Below are positions 1 through 9,468 of a DNA stretch of 47,738 nt, one piece after another. The notes under the pieces were generated by a model. It had not been told where the DNA came from. It saw only the letters and a program-made list of their open reading frames with translations, and searched no databases. The position numbers and the translations under genes are program-made. This DNA comes from an uncultured Chlamydiae bacterium. GTDB taxonomy: Bacteria; Chlamydiota; Chlamydiia; Chlamydiales; 2-12-FULL-49-11. The stretch lies in the NCBI GenBank assembly GCA_937996705.1, contig CALKUQ010000045.1, forward strand, positions 1 through 47,738, read 5' to 3'. Numbering within the stretch: the stretch's first letter is position 1; each line of letters begins with the position of its first letter.

Positions 1-46
1 ATGATCCTTGAGTCTATTTGTTAAGATTTTTTCAGGATTTCACGTC

Positions 47-83
47 TGACCCTCACCGATGACCCTCACCGAGGGCGCGCCCT
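47..83. repeat. 13-bp tandem duplication next to a GC-rich palindrome
   Basis: TGACCCTCACCGA occurs twice head to tail (47-59 and 60-72) and is followed at once by the palindrome GGGCGCGCCC (73-82). It lies 3' of the minus-strand kinase gene in otherwise AT-rich DNA. I see no open frame in positions 1-152. It could be part of a terminator or of a longer repeat that includes the element at 108-160; its function is unknown. Confidence 0.6.
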
Positions 84-107
84 ATTTGAAAACTAGGTAA
101 GCCTGCG

Positions 108-160
108 GCAAGTTTAAAGATGAAGATGCAGGTAATGAAAGATGGATAAGATTCAACTGG
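108..160 (+). repeat. Dispersed 3'-end repeat, copy 1
   Basis: This 53-bp stretch matches the reverse complement of 47686-47738 at 49 of 53 positions, and its last 32 bases match 7263-7294 with one or two differences. It overlaps the end of the minus-strand kinase gene, so the stop codon and the final Ser residues of that protein lie in or just beside the repeat. All three copies sit directly 3' of a gene, in the same orientation relative to that gene. Confidence 0.85.
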
Positions 161-2507
161 AACTGCTATATAATTCTTGCATTAAAGCAGATGCATCTCT
201 TAGGGAGATTCTGGGAGGGTTAGGGATTCCACTTGGGGAAATAGCATCAATACGGTAGTGGATCTCTTTGTAAAATTCACCTACATTTCTCTGTCTAGGC
301 TCCTCTAGGTATCCACCTGAAAGGTTTCGTATGATGCGCCAAAAAGCTTCTGGCTGCCCTTCTTTAGCCGTTCTAAAGATCTCTTTTTTTAAATTAGCTA
401 GAACCGATAAGACGATTGCAGTTGTTGCAGTTTCATCTTCAGGGGTAATTTTTATCCCAAAGGATTTTGATTTTAGATAATAGGTCGATTTGATTTGTTC
501 ATAGGTGGGATCTGAAATTTCCGTAGAAATTGTTTCGCGAATAAGACGTCTTATCCTGGGGGAGAAACAATCAAAGGCTGATACAAAAGAAAACGAACCG
601 ATTTCTACACAGGTTTCACTGGGATTAATTTTTGCTGAGTAGACCCCTGTTTCTTGATTTTTAAAAATATGAATTTTGGAGGGCTTAAAATTTCCATAAA
701 CAAGACCGTTTTCATGAAGCTCCGACATTCCTACTAAAATTTCTGTGCAAATCTTTGAGAATTGGGCAAAAGTTATCGGATCTTTTCTTTTAACAAACTT
801 AAGAGCTGTAATGGGCTCACCATTTATAAGGTGAAAGTGCTTTAAAATATTGCCACTTGTAAGAAAGGGATGTCGTATAGTAATGGGGGAGACGCAGGTT
901 AAATGATGGACGCTTAGGATCGACCAAGGTTTTTTTCGGTCGAGGGGTTGTAGAAGGTCTGTGTAAATCACGATCTTTTTAGCGACGAATTCGTTCAATC
1001 GTAAACAAGTTAGATGCCATCCGTATTTTTCTTTATAGGTGACCCCTTTGCTTACTAAAGAAAAAGGGGACTTTCTTTCAAACATTACTAAAAATTGAGT
1101 TTCATTTAAGTGTCGAAAAAAGTGGGGAAGGGGAGTTTCTATCGAAGAATTCATATTTTTTGTGTATGCAAAAGAGTCGGAAAAATAGACTTTTTTTCCG
1201 TTTTGTAATAGGAAGAGCTTATAAATTTGGGCAAAAAGAGATTGGAAAGAGAGCCTATCTTTTTCCTCATAAGGGCCTTCTATTTTAAAAAAAACGGGAT
1301 ATGGAATTTCATGTAATTGAGATAAGGGGATGAGGTCAAATTCAGTCGGTTCTTTCAAAGAGGCTAATTTTTCCAGAACTTTTTCAAACGAGATGGGGGG
1401 GCTTCTTAAGCGAATACCCACTCTAATTAAAGGCATGAGTGATTCTAATAACGAACTATTAAATTCAGTGCTGGAGGCAAAATCAATGTTTGAAATAATT
1501 CCTGTAAGTTCCCCAAAGAGCTCCCAAAATTGGGCCATTTTTTCGGGGGAGCCTCTTGATGTTTTTGAATCCAGGAGTATTTTTATGAAAACAAGCCCCA
1601 AGCTTTGTAGGGTACTTTCATAGGTTAGAGTTAAAGGGAGTTCGTTCAGGTGGGTTTCGTAAAATTGGATAAGTTTATTCGTATCTAAGAGGTGATTTCT
1701 TTTTAGGAATTCGTCCATGACGATCATTTTGTATGAGGGTCCAAGGTAATCCCAAGTCTGTTCTTGCATTTTCTGATGAAAGGGTTTAGCGCTATTAAGA
1801 TCGCAAAGTTTTGCCGTATAAGACCTGTTTTCACGATAAATAAGAAGATTGCTTGGTTTCAAATCGCCGTGAATCAAGCCATGATTAAAAAGGTTGATAA
1901 TCCCCTTTGTTAGATCGCAAAAAATTGATAGTATCTGATTAAAATTAGGAGGCTTGGAAAGCTTTGCTAGATGTTCTCCACTACAAAGGGCTTTATTGCT
2001 TATATGAAATTGTTTGAACAAACCTTTACTAGTTCTATGAGTTTTTTTTTGTAAATGCTCAATGCCAAGCAGGTTAATCGGTAGGGATTCAAAAGGATGC
2101 GGTGAAAATTTTTCTGATTGAGAACGGATGTCTGTTGCGCAAACCATAGGTTTCATCGATATATGATTTTTAGAAAGAAGGGTAATGAGCCATCCTTTTT
2201 TTACTACTTTAAAAGAGCCCCGACCTGCAAGGGTCCGAATTTGTTTTCTATCTAGGGTAAGAAGGAAGGAAGATTCATCAAGTTTTCTTACCGAATGAGG
2301 GGCTCTTACAGGACAATCAGAAAGGGTTCCAACCTTTGCATAGGCCGAATTATTTTCATTTAGATAAAATTTATCAAAGGAAAGTCTTTGAAAAAGGAGG
2401 GTGGCAACAAAGGCTTTTTCTTTTGCGCAATCGGGAACTTCATAGCAGGGTTCAGAACTAATAGTTATGTTGCAACTGGATAAATTAGTTGGAAAGAAGT
2501 TAAGCAT
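153..2507 (-). CDS. Tandem protein kinase / pseudokinase, putative effector
   Basis: Residues ~90-330 look like a protein kinase domain: a glycine-loop-like GRGSFKVV at ~95-102, the catalytic loop HGDLKPSNLL at ~213-222 (Asp215, Asn220), and CDLN at ~235-238 where DFG is expected. A second copy of the fold fills roughly residues 400-730, but its catalytic loop reads YGNFKPSK. The catalytic Asp is therefore Asn and the metal-binding Asn is Lys, and no DFG is visible, which suggests a pseudokinase. No signal peptide or membrane segment is seen. The ATG follows TAGGGGCG. The protein may have kept an active first half regulated by a dead second half. The kinase fold is fairly sure; the host-directed role is inferred from its company with a PP2C phosphatase and a ubiquitin ligase in the same window. 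The extreme C-terminus (ELYSSSS) is encoded in repeat copy 1. Confidence 0.75.
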   Translation of the reverse strand: MLNFFPTNLSSCNITISSEPCYEVPDCAKEKAFVATLLFQRLSFDKFYLNENNSAYAKVGTLSDCPVRAPHSVRKLDESSFLLTLDRKQIRTLAGRGSFKVVKKGWLITLLSKNHISMKPMVCATDIRSQSEKFSPHPFESLPINLLGIEHLQKKTHRTSKGLFKQFHISNKALCSGEHLAKLSKPPNFNQILSIFCDLTKGIINLFNHGLIHGDLKPSNLLIYRENRSYTAKLCDLNSAKPFHQKMQEQTWDYLGPSYKMIVMDEFLKRNHLLDTNKLIQFYETHLNELPLTLTYESTLQSLGLVFIKILLDSKTSRGSPEKMAQFWELFGELTGIISNIDFASSTEFNSSLLESLMPLIRVGIRLRSPPISFEKVLEKLASLKEPTEFDLIPLSQLHEIPYPVFFKIEGPYEEKDRLSFQSLFAQIYKLFLLQNGKKVYFSDSFAYTKNMNSSIETPLPHFFRHLNETQFLVMFERKSPFSLVSKGVTYKEKYGWHLTCLRLNEFVAKKIVIYTDLLQPLDRKKPWSILSVHHLTCVSPITIRHPFLTSGNILKHFHLINGEPITALKFVKRKDPITFAQFSKICTEILVGMSELHENGLVYGNFKPSKIHIFKNQETGVYSAKINPSETCVEIGSFSFVSAFDCFSPRIRRLIRETISTEISDPTYEQIKSTYYLKSKSFGIKITPEDETATTAIVLSVLANLKKEIFRTAKEGQPEAFWRIIRNLSGGYLEEPRQRNVGEFYKEIHYRIDAISPSGIPNPPRISLRDASALMQELYSSSS

Positions 2508-2603
2508 TTAAACGCCCCTACAAAAGGCTCAAAATATAGCTAAAACAATCAAATATTTCAACAGGCATCTTTCGAAACTGGCTTTGCTAAAAAATGGGAA
2601 TTT

Positions 2604-4964
2604 TTAGGAAGGACTGAAAATTTCGACTCTGCAGGCTAAAAAGCCCATTGACTCTAAAATTTCTTTAAGTCCTTCATCAGTAATATAACCTGTGATTTCC
2701 TCTCGGTACTTCTCGTTGAATTTTTCTATAGCAAGTTCCTCGACTTTTATTTGATACCTTTCATCAAAAGCTTTTAAAAGTTCCGTAGGTGTTTTGAGGA
2801 AAACTTGAGCTTTTGTAAGACCGGTGGAAACAGAAAGACTCAACTGATGCCAAGGATTTGCTCTATTTTCTTCATAAGTTTGGAGTAGTTCCTGAAATTC
2901 ATCTCGATCTGTTGCAATTTTTTTATCAAATTCTGGAGTTGTAGGACACCCTTTAAACATAGTGCTCTGAATATATTTGGAGAGCTCTTCTTGTAAGGCG
3001 CTCCCTTCTCTTCTGCACTCCTCTGAAACTTCTTTAACAAGAGCTGCGGTTGTATAGTGCTCTAGAAAATTTCTTTCAATAGTAGCATCTCTCCATTTTA
3101 CTTTAGTTAGATGATCTTCGAGAACTTTGGAGGGTAAATAAGGGTCTACAACCATATGAAAATAATTAATCGAGTGAACAACGTCTGCTTCTAAGTCCTC
3201 CAAATTCATATCAGGGTAGTCTTCAAGATGGTCTTCAAGCCATCTTCTATAAGTTCCATAAATTTGTTCAATAAGCCCGTCAGCAAATTGTTTGATCACT
3301 AATCCTATCATTATTTTAGCAGGGGCACTTCTGTATACAACGAGCCTTGAGTGCATTTGTTCTAGTTGCCCTTGCCAACCTCCACCACAAACAGAAAATA
3401 GTTGCATCAATTGCTCCTTACTTTCTAGGTCTCTTTCTCCAGAATCATCAAGTGCTGTTTCAATATTTTTTAGTAAGGATTTAATGTGGAGATACCAACC
3501 GTCTAAAGCCTCCTTTTTCCCTTCTGGTGGAGTTCCAAGAAAAGCTTTGTGGCTCTCTAATCTATCCTTAACTGTTTTTATAAGTTCCTGATAAGGATGA
3601 GATTCAGGATAGTAAGTGGAAACATAGGTTCTCAGTTTTGCAAGTAACCTCTCTACACTTCCTACTGCTGAGGAGTGTTCTATAAAAGCTTGCATTTCTT
3701 CTTTGATTTCAGGTGCAATCATTACCCACCAATCGACCTTTCTTTTATAGCGATCTGAGACTTTGTGGATAATTAAAGGATGTAAAGCTAACACATAATT
3801 TAAAAACTGGTTGGAATGCTTATAAAAAGTAAATGTAGAATCTGAAGCAAATAATTCTTCAAACACTTGAAACAGAATTTTATCGGATTTAATTAGATTA
3901 AGAAGACTTGGAGCTTTTTTTACTCCTAGCAGGCAGATATCCAAATTTTGATGAGCTGCTGGAATAGCTTTAAAAATAGATGTAACTTCTGAGAGGGAGC
4001 ACTCTCTTAGTAACCTCAAACAGAGCTCATAGGTCCGCCATTTTGCAGGAACAAATTCCAGGCTGCTTTTGTTGGTTTTAAGAGCTTCTAGACAGATAGG
4101 TTCGTCTACTAAATTTCTAGGAACATCTTTAAGAGCTCCTCCAAATCGTTTTACTATCTGAAAACAAAAATCATAGGTCTTGATTTCAAGAGGTGTGTAT
4201 TTAAACAAATCGGGGTTTGTTTGTAACACTTTAAGGCAGACTTCCTCTGTCTTTTCCACTTCTGGAAAGTAGATAAAACTCTCAGCTCCTTTTGATAAAG
4301 CATAATCGCACATTTCTCTATCTTTTAAGCTGATATCGACATACTTAAAGTATTTCGGGCTGTTTCGCAGAATCTGTTTGCAGACATTCCTCATTTTTTG
4401 ACTAGGAAGATTCTCACGAAATAGAGAAGGTTGTTTTTGAATGGCAGCAAGACAGAGAGTTTCACTACATTGCTCTGGCGATAGAGTATTTAAAAAAGCA
4501 GGTTTTTTCAATACATTCGTTAAAAGGTCCAAATCTACAATTTCTCTACTTACCCGCTCCTTTAACATTCTATTTTTTTCTAACAATTTGAAATCTAGTT
4601 TAGCAACAGGGTAGCCTCTGCTATTACTATAACTGATAATATCCTTAAGAGACTCGATTGCCTCTTCGATAGGTAATACCAGGGAGGTTAAAAATATTTT
4701 TTTTACATCTTCTAGCGATTTTTCCACAGGAAGGGGAGCTGCAAAACCTCCCCCTTTGTCACCACTTAATTTTTTAAAAGTTCTTTGACTATCCTCTTCA
4801 TCTGCTTGAGTTTGAGGATGTTTGTGCTTTTTTAAATTTAGGATAGGTTTAGGAATCGATCCCCTACTGGAACCTCCCTCAGCTTCTGCTTCACTGCTTT
4901 TTCCCAGATCGTCGAAAATTTTATCAAATAGCCCAGCATCGGGCATCCCTAAACCAAAAAACAT
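2604..4964 (-). CDS. DUF4116-repeat protein
   Basis: This 786-residue protein has a low-complexity, Gly/Ser/Lys-rich head (~residues 15-80). Repeats of about 25 residues follow at ~130-370, with the pattern D/P-x-x-L/Y-R-T/D-x-x-x-C-L-x-x-L, for example RTYELCLRLL, VDEPICLEALK and KTEEVCLKVLQ. This regular Cys-Leu pattern is what I know as the DUF4116 repeat, found in protist-associated bacteria and in protists. Residues ~400-786 are mostly helical without a recognised domain. No signal peptide is present. The ATG at 4964 is preceded by AGGATAGGG. It is transcribed in the same direction as the kinase gene 96 bp downstream and may share its promoter. The repeat family is moderately sure; the biochemical role is unknown. 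Confidence 0.7.
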   Translation of the reverse strand: MFFGLGMPDAGLFDKIFDDLGKSSEAEAEGGSSRGSIPKPILNLKKHKHPQTQADEEDSQRTFKKLSGDKGGGFAAPLPVEKSLEDVKKIFLTSLVLPIEEAIESLKDIISYSNSRGYPVAKLDFKLLEKNRMLKERVSREIVDLDLLTNVLKKPAFLNTLSPEQCSETLCLAAIQKQPSLFRENLPSQKMRNVCKQILRNSPKYFKYVDISLKDREMCDYALSKGAESFIYFPEVEKTEEVCLKVLQTNPDLFKYTPLEIKTYDFCFQIVKRFGGALKDVPRNLVDEPICLEALKTNKSSLEFVPAKWRTYELCLRLLRECSLSEVTSIFKAIPAAHQNLDICLLGVKKAPSLLNLIKSDKILFQVFEELFASDSTFTFYKHSNQFLNYVLALHPLIIHKVSDRYKRKVDWWVMIAPEIKEEMQAFIEHSSAVGSVERLLAKLRTYVSTYYPESHPYQELIKTVKDRLESHKAFLGTPPEGKKEALDGWYLHIKSLLKNIETALDDSGERDLESKEQLMQLFSVCGGGWQGQLEQMHSRLVVYRSAPAKIMIGLVIKQFADGLIEQIYGTYRRWLEDHLEDYPDMNLEDLEADVVHSINYFHMVVDPYLPSKVLEDHLTKVKWRDATIERNFLEHYTTAALVKEVSEECRREGSALQEELSKYIQSTMFKGCPTTPEFDKKIATDRDEFQELLQTYEENRANPWHQLSLSVSTGLTKAQVFLKTPTELLKAFDERYQIKVEELAIEKFNEKYREEITGYITDEGLKEILESMGFLACRVEIFSPS

Positions 4965-5142
4965 TTTTCCCTATCCTATTAAATTTCAAAACTGATTTGC
5001 TCTAGAGGATATCATTAATTTGCATTAAAACAAATCTCATAATAGAAAAAATACAATCATTAATAAGCTGAATTAAAAAATATACATTTACCTTAACTTA
5101 ACGCTGCTAATTTTCATAAAAATATTATTTATTACTTAATTT

Positions 5143-5171
5143 AGACGCTTATGTTTAAATGTAATTATAAT
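5143..5171 (+). promoter_or_regulatory. Possible promoter of the GH20 gene
   Basis: A perfect TATAAT stands at 5166-5171, with TTAGAC-like sequence about 19-20 bp upstream. It is only 16 bp before the ATG at 5188, which would give a very short leader; the gene also lacks a clear ribosome binding site. AT-rich DNA makes chance matches likely. Confidence 0.35.
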
Positions 5172-5187
5172 AAAAAAATGGAAATAA

Positions 5188-7209
5188 ATGGATAAATTAT
5201 ATTCTAACTATAAAATTAGTCAGCAGAGGGTTTGGCCTTTTCCCAATCAAATTAAAACAGGGACAAACGATTTTATTGTATCTTCGAGATTAACAAAAAA
5301 ATGTGTTACTGGTCTTGGCAAAACACTATTAGACAAGTCGATAGTTGCTGATTTTAATATGGTTGCATTTAGTGATGAAGTGTTAAAAGCTTCAAAGAGG
5401 TCCATTTATAAAATTCAGATTCAGTCAGCGGATGATTTTTCAACACCGAATGTAGACGAGGGATATCATGTAAAGATTGATGAAAATGGAATTGAAATAT
5501 CAGCAACAAGTTATATTGGTGCAGTTTATGCTTTAGAAACGCTCAAGCAACTAATTCGGAAGAAGGGGAATCAATATGTGATTGAGAACACTCCGATGGA
5601 GATCAGTGACAGTCCTAAGATTCAATTTAGAGGGGTTATGCTGGATTGCGCTCGCCATTTTCTTCCCTTAAAATTGCTAAAGCAGCAGGTGAAGGCAATG
5701 GCCTTTCAAAAACTTAATCACCTCCATCTTCATCTAACAGACGGTCAGAGTTTTCCCCTTGCTTTGGGACCTAACACAAAAAGAATTGCATGGGGTAAAT
5801 CCTTTAAAGAGAGAGGCGCTTTCAGTGAAAGCGAGGTGTATACAAAAAAAGAGATTCGAGAGTTAGTTGAATATGCAAAACAACGAGGTGTCAGGATAAT
5901 TCCGGAAACAGATACCCCAGGGCATGCCTATTCATGGACTTATGGATATCCAGATATTATGACTTGCAATGATGTCGATCATCAATCTGAGGAGACTTGC
6001 CCAGAACCTCCCTGTGGTTTTTTTAATCTACAAGATAAGTTGCCAGAAATTAAAACAATTGTAGAAGGTGTTTTTAATGAAGTGATTGATGCATTCAATG
6101 TGGGAAAAAAAGGGTACGGGTCTTACTATCATATAGGTTTTGATGAAGTAGGGTGTCCTAATTTCAAAAGTAGTGTTTGTCAATCTCCCTCCTGTGAAAA
6201 AGCGTTCGGACAAAATTCGGTAAAATACGCAAATTGGTTGTTAGGTTGGTTTAAAAAAGCCCATCCCTCAATTAAAACGGTTATGTGGATTGATCAAATT
6301 CTAATGAGTAATTTTAATGCTAATAATCAATATACAAATAATGTAGAGGCAGATCCCGAACATGTTATTTTACATTTTTGGAATTTGGATAGCGCAACTC
6401 CTTTTCAAATTAACCAGTTAGCAGCAACGGGATTTAGTTTAATTAATTCCCAATCAACAGTTTACTATTTAGATGCTGGGGGAGAGGGGAATCAATCTTA
6501 TAGAGGTGGACCTGTTATGAGTTTAGCCTCATCAAATGCCACGAAATTAAATATTGGGTACGAAAAGTATTGGATGGCCACTTATCCAGGGATGGGTCCT
6601 TCATCTCCGATTAGTTCAGGTTGGGCTGTTTCATGGGAGGAGATCTATTTAAATAATATTACGTGGCTCACAACAGATATAGGAAGTGCAAATACAGGAA
6701 ACTTTGTAAATATCCCCTTGAAACAAAAAGGGAAGGGGGGAATTATTGGCGCTTGTGCAGCTCTTTGGGGGGAACAAGTCGATTTTACCAATTTAGAGCA
6801 GAAATTATGGCCGAAAGCTACAGCTTTAGCAGAAGCTCTCTGGAAGTTTGATGAAAATAAGTTGCCTGATAATATTCTAAATGCGAGATATAGAATAGCT
6901 TTTGCGCGAGAGGATTTGCTGCGATTAGGTGTGCAAGCATCGCCAGTTCTAACAGGAGATCTGTTCAAAAACGCCCCTTGGGGAGCGTTACATTCCGATA
7001 CGAGTTTAATGTATGATATTAATCAAAATAAACAGCAAATTCCCGTTGGATTTGTCCTTCAATACAAACGTTTTTGGGATAAAGGGATCGTCTGCGTAAA
7101 TCCAGTAAATCCGTTTTGCGGAAATCAGATTTCTCAAACAATGCATTGTGATGGAACTGGGGAACCTTATGTCCAACAAGGGTGCGAGTATCCAATACAA
7201 GGAACATGA
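5188..7209 (+). CDS. Eukaryote-like beta-N-acetylhexosaminidase (GH20)
   Basis: This enzyme would hydrolyse terminal beta-GlcNAc/GalNAc from glycans or chitin oligomers. An N-terminal GH20b-like domain (~1-140) is followed by the TIM barrel (~145-590). Visible family landmarks are FRGVMLDCARHFLP, the HLHLTDGQSFPLAL strand, the HIGFDEVG motif with the catalytic Asp319-Glu320 pair, and the late ALWGEQVDFTNLEQKLWP block with the WGE signature. The start WPFPNQIK and overall layout resemble eukaryotic lysosomal hexosaminidases more than short bacterial NagZ (GH3). The family commonly carries a signal peptide, but none is evident here: the first 30 residues are polar. The ATG lies 16 bp after a TATAAT. 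The enzyme could feed amino sugars to the bacterium, trim host glycans, or have come from a eukaryote. Family call sure; location uncertain. Confidence 0.9.
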   Translation: MDKLYSNYKISQQRVWPFPNQIKTGTNDFIVSSRLTKKCVTGLGKTLLDKSIVADFNMVAFSDEVLKASKRSIYKIQIQSADDFSTPNVDEGYHVKIDENGIEISATSYIGAVYALETLKQLIRKKGNQYVIENTPMEISDSPKIQFRGVMLDCARHFLPLKLLKQQVKAMAFQKLNHLHLHLTDGQSFPLALGPNTKRIAWGKSFKERGAFSESEVYTKKEIRELVEYAKQRGVRIIPETDTPGHAYSWTYGYPDIMTCNDVDHQSEETCPEPPCGFFNLQDKLPEIKTIVEGVFNEVIDAFNVGKKGYGSYYHIGFDEVGCPNFKSSVCQSPSCEKAFGQNSVKYANWLLGWFKKAHPSIKTVMWIDQILMSNFNANNQYTNNVEADPEHVILHFWNLDSATPFQINQLAATGFSLINSQSTVYYLDAGGEGNQSYRGGPVMSLASSNATKLNIGYEKYWMATYPGMGPSSPISSGWAVSWEEIYLNNITWLTTDIGSANTGNFVNIPLKQKGKGGIIGACAALWGEQVDFTNLEQKLWPKATALAEALWKFDENKLPDNILNARYRIAFAREDLLRLGVQASPVLTGDLFKNAPWGALHSDTSLMYDINQNKQQIPVGFVLQYKRFWDKGIVCVNPVNPFCGNQISQTMHCDGTGEPYVQQGCEYPIQGT

Positions 7210-7262
7210 CTAAAGGCTAAGAAATCAAAACCTCTTGATGTAATTAGATAGGCGCCATTTTC

Positions 7263-7305
7263 CAGGGAATGAAAGATGGATAAGATTCATTTGGAAACGC
7301 TATAT
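7263..7305 (+). repeat. Dispersed 3'-end repeat, copy 2 (truncated)
   Basis: Positions 7263-7294 repeat the end of copy 1 and copy 3 (core AATGAAAGATGGATAAGATT) with one or two differences, then continue AACGCTATAT as in copy 1. The upstream half (GATGAAGATGC...) is missing. The copy lies just 3' of the stop codon of the minus-strand hydrolase gene, in the same relative orientation as the other copies. Confidence 0.8.
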
Positions 7306-7310
7306 TCCTG

Positions 7311-8252
7311 TTATAAATCTAATTGGTTTCTAAATTCTTCTTTCTCATACCAAAATGTTTGGCCTACATAGATATGATCGTGGCTACCGGGCACTTCAAT
7401 GAATCGGAAATTAGGAAGATGTTTGAATTTATCTTTTAATCGATCGAAGTGGTGTATTTTTGGCATATCAGTATCATCCATAGCTGACACAACTCTCACT
7501 TTCCCTTTGCATTTAGATAATTCTGATTCGTTGTCAAATCCAACACCTTGTTCAAATATAAATTTTGCAAGTGACTTCAAGCCATTGGGAGCCCTAGCGT
7601 AGGCAACAAGGCTAATTTTTGAAAACCCTCTATCTAAGACAATATTGGTCCCGTATTTCTTTCCAAGGTATACCGCAGCTGAAGAACCCAAAGAGTATCC
7701 CCAACAAATCAAGTTTTCTTTCGAAACATGGTTACGCATTAAATACTGATAAGCTGCCTCTGTGCTTCTATAAATCCCAGTTTCAGAAGCACTCCCCTCG
7801 CTTTCTCCAAATCCCTCATAATCGAATGCTAGAATATTGTACCCCTGATTACGAAAATCACAGAAAAGTTCCTGGTTAAAAGAAACTTGTGATTGGTGTG
7901 AGCCAGAGCAAATTAATATGGTTTTTCCATTATGGCCTCCGGTATAGTGCATTCCATGAATATGCTGACCACCCTCTGTTTCAAATACGACTTTTTTAGC
8001 TTCAATAGGACCTGTAATATAGTTGGATGGGCCTGCATTAATTTTTTTTAAACTACTTAGATCCCCGATGATATAATGTGAAGAAATAAAGGTACAGGTT
8101 GCCTTAAACATCCGCACTAGGAAGGGGATAACTGCCAAAACCTCTAACACAAGCTTAATGACCTTTTCTGAAGAAGATTCCTTATCAAAGCACTCAAAGG
8201 GCGAACAGTCGGATACGCTTGCCCGCTGAATAGGATTAGCCACAAAGCCCAT
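7311..8252 (-). CDS. Alpha/beta hydrolase, CHLPS (DUF818)-like
   Basis: This is a serine hydrolase of the alpha/beta fold resembling the chlamydial CHLPS family; its substrate is unknown. The nucleophile elbow GYSLGS places Ser187. LAFDYEGFGESEG (~141-153) is the usual strand-loop before it, VVSAMDDTDMP (~254-264) supplies the acidic residue, and GSHDH (~289-293) supplies the His. The first 60 residues hold a hydrophobic stretch, VLEVLAVIPFLVRMF, that looks like the N-terminal element of CHLPS proteins and also resembles the PP2C protein at 16835-18295. A membrane or inclusion association is therefore possible. The ATG follows AAGGATTTT. A degenerate relative without the Ser is encoded at 33455-34831. 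Confidence 0.8.
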   Translation of the reverse strand: MGFVANPIQRASVSDCSPFECFDKESSSEKVIKLVLEVLAVIPFLVRMFKATCTFISSHYIIGDLSSLKKINAGPSNYITGPIEAKKVVFETEGGQHIHGMHYTGGHNGKTILICSGSHQSQVSFNQELFCDFRNQGYNILAFDYEGFGESEGSASETGIYRSTEAAYQYLMRNHVSKENLICWGYSLGSSAAVYLGKKYGTNIVLDRGFSKISLVAYARAPNGLKSLAKFIFEQGVGFDNESELSKCKGKVRVVSAMDDTDMPKIHHFDRLKDKFKHLPNFRFIEVPGSHDHIYVGQTFWYEKEEFRNQLDL

Positions 8253-8510
8253 AAATAAAATCCTTAGTAAAAATTAAAAATATAAATTAATTATATCATA
8301 ATTATTTTTAAAATTAAACCTTTTTATTATGTAAAGCTCAGGTTCTTTTAAAGTAAATAATTCTTATTTATCTGATTATAAATGAGTTAAGTTGATTTAA
8401 AAGCAAAAAATCGTCAAAATTCGTAATCCCTTGTTATTCTTAATGTTAGCGATTCGTCTATTTAGGATTAAAGAGGAAAAAACTGGTTTTTGAGGGTTTC
8501 TCAGATTGTG

Positions 8511-9419
8511 TTACTGATTTTGGTTGGTGTCGACCAAAAAGTTGGTATTGTCAGCAAGGGACATGTAAGGGGTGAGTTGTTTTTGTCGTTTTCCAAAGGT
8601 GTAGGTGAGGGCTATGCAAACATTAGAAGAGTAGTTGTTGGAGGGGTAACCATTTTTATTACGCGCTCCCATGTAGGCTGCATGTCCATTAATGCTTAAA
8701 TAGTCTGTTAACGGGGCAGAAAGTCTTGCGCCAACGATAAAAGTTCCAGGGAGGCCTGTGGTGTACATAAGCGATCTTATATAAGGCATTCCGGCCCAAA
8801 TCATCGCGTAGCCAGTGTTTTTAAAGTAGTGGCAGTAAAAAAGGTTTGCTTGGCTGATTGCTCGAAATTGGAAGGGAATTTGCTGGGACTCTTTCAGCGC
8901 GTTATTTGTAAAAATAGTTCCCCAGATACCAATTTCATTCCCTTGGATGGAATATCCGGTTTGCAAGCGGACTTGAGAGAGATAGGGGTTAACGGCAAAT
9001 TCGCCAAAATTCACATTCAACATCGCATCGTAGGATAGACCTAAATTAAATCCTGAATTGCAGTCTGTTTCTCTTGAGAGGGCGCCTGTGAGAAACCCTT
9101 GCTGTTGCAGCCCGGAAGAGTTTTCAAAAGAGGTGGAACTTCTTCCCATCCAATCGTAGAGGCCATAACTTCCCCCAAAATGCAAAAATAGAGTGTGAGT
9201 AAGATCTGCTTTAAAATAGAGGCTTGTGAAGGCTCCCATATTCCCTTCCCAACTCCCTTCAGGCAAACTTCGAAAATCGTCAAAAGCGAGGGTGAATTTT
9301 CCTTCGAGGGGAAATAAAGAGGTGTGAAAATTGGGTGTAGAGGGATCTGAAATTTCAGTGGCTCCGAGAAGTATGGTAAGAAAAGAAAAAGAGGTAAGAA
9401 GTGCAGCACGCATAGACAT
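8511..9419 (-). CDS. Predicted outer-membrane beta-barrel protein
   Basis: I chose the ATG at 9419 because it begins a good signal peptide (MSMRAALLTSFSFLTILLGA, then TEIS); a TTG at 9449 would add ten residues. After that the protein alternates hydrophobic and polar residues in short strands rich in Tyr, Gly and Phe (GAFTSLYFKADLTHTLFL, GFNLGLSYDAMLNVNF, SNVCIALTYTFGKR), which is typical of a membrane barrel. The barrel appears to finish at the TYTFGKR strand, and a ~25-residue polar tail follows. I cannot name a family; it does not look like MOMP or OmpA. It is divergently placed from the TolB-like gene with only ~50 bp between them, so the two promoters must overlap. Confidence 0.6.
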   Translation of the reverse strand: MSMRAALLTSFSFLTILLGATEISDPSTPNFHTSLFPLEGKFTLAFDDFRSLPEGSWEGNMGAFTSLYFKADLTHTLFLHFGGSYGLYDWMGRSSTSFENSSGLQQQGFLTGALSRETDCNSGFNLGLSYDAMLNVNFGEFAVNPYLSQVRLQTGYSIQGNEIGIWGTIFTNNALKESQQIPFQFRAISQANLFYCHYFKNTGYAMIWAGMPYIRSLMYTTGLPGTFIVGARLSAPLTDYLSINGHAAYMGARNKNGYPSNNYSSNVCIALTYTFGKRQKQLTPYMSLADNTNFLVDTNQNQ

Positions 9420-9468
9420 AAAGTAAATTATTTTATACAATTCTATCAATCTTTTTTTTAGAGGGCGA

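Noticed and set aside
3292..3591. Plus-strand frame inside the DUF4116 gene
   Set aside because: Cys/Ser-rich shadow of a well-supported minus-strand gene.
8490..8699. Plus-strand 69-codon frame at the end of the barrel gene
   Set aside because: It overlaps the minus-strand barrel gene antisense and has no own features. The spacer 8253-8510 is AT-rich without visible structure.
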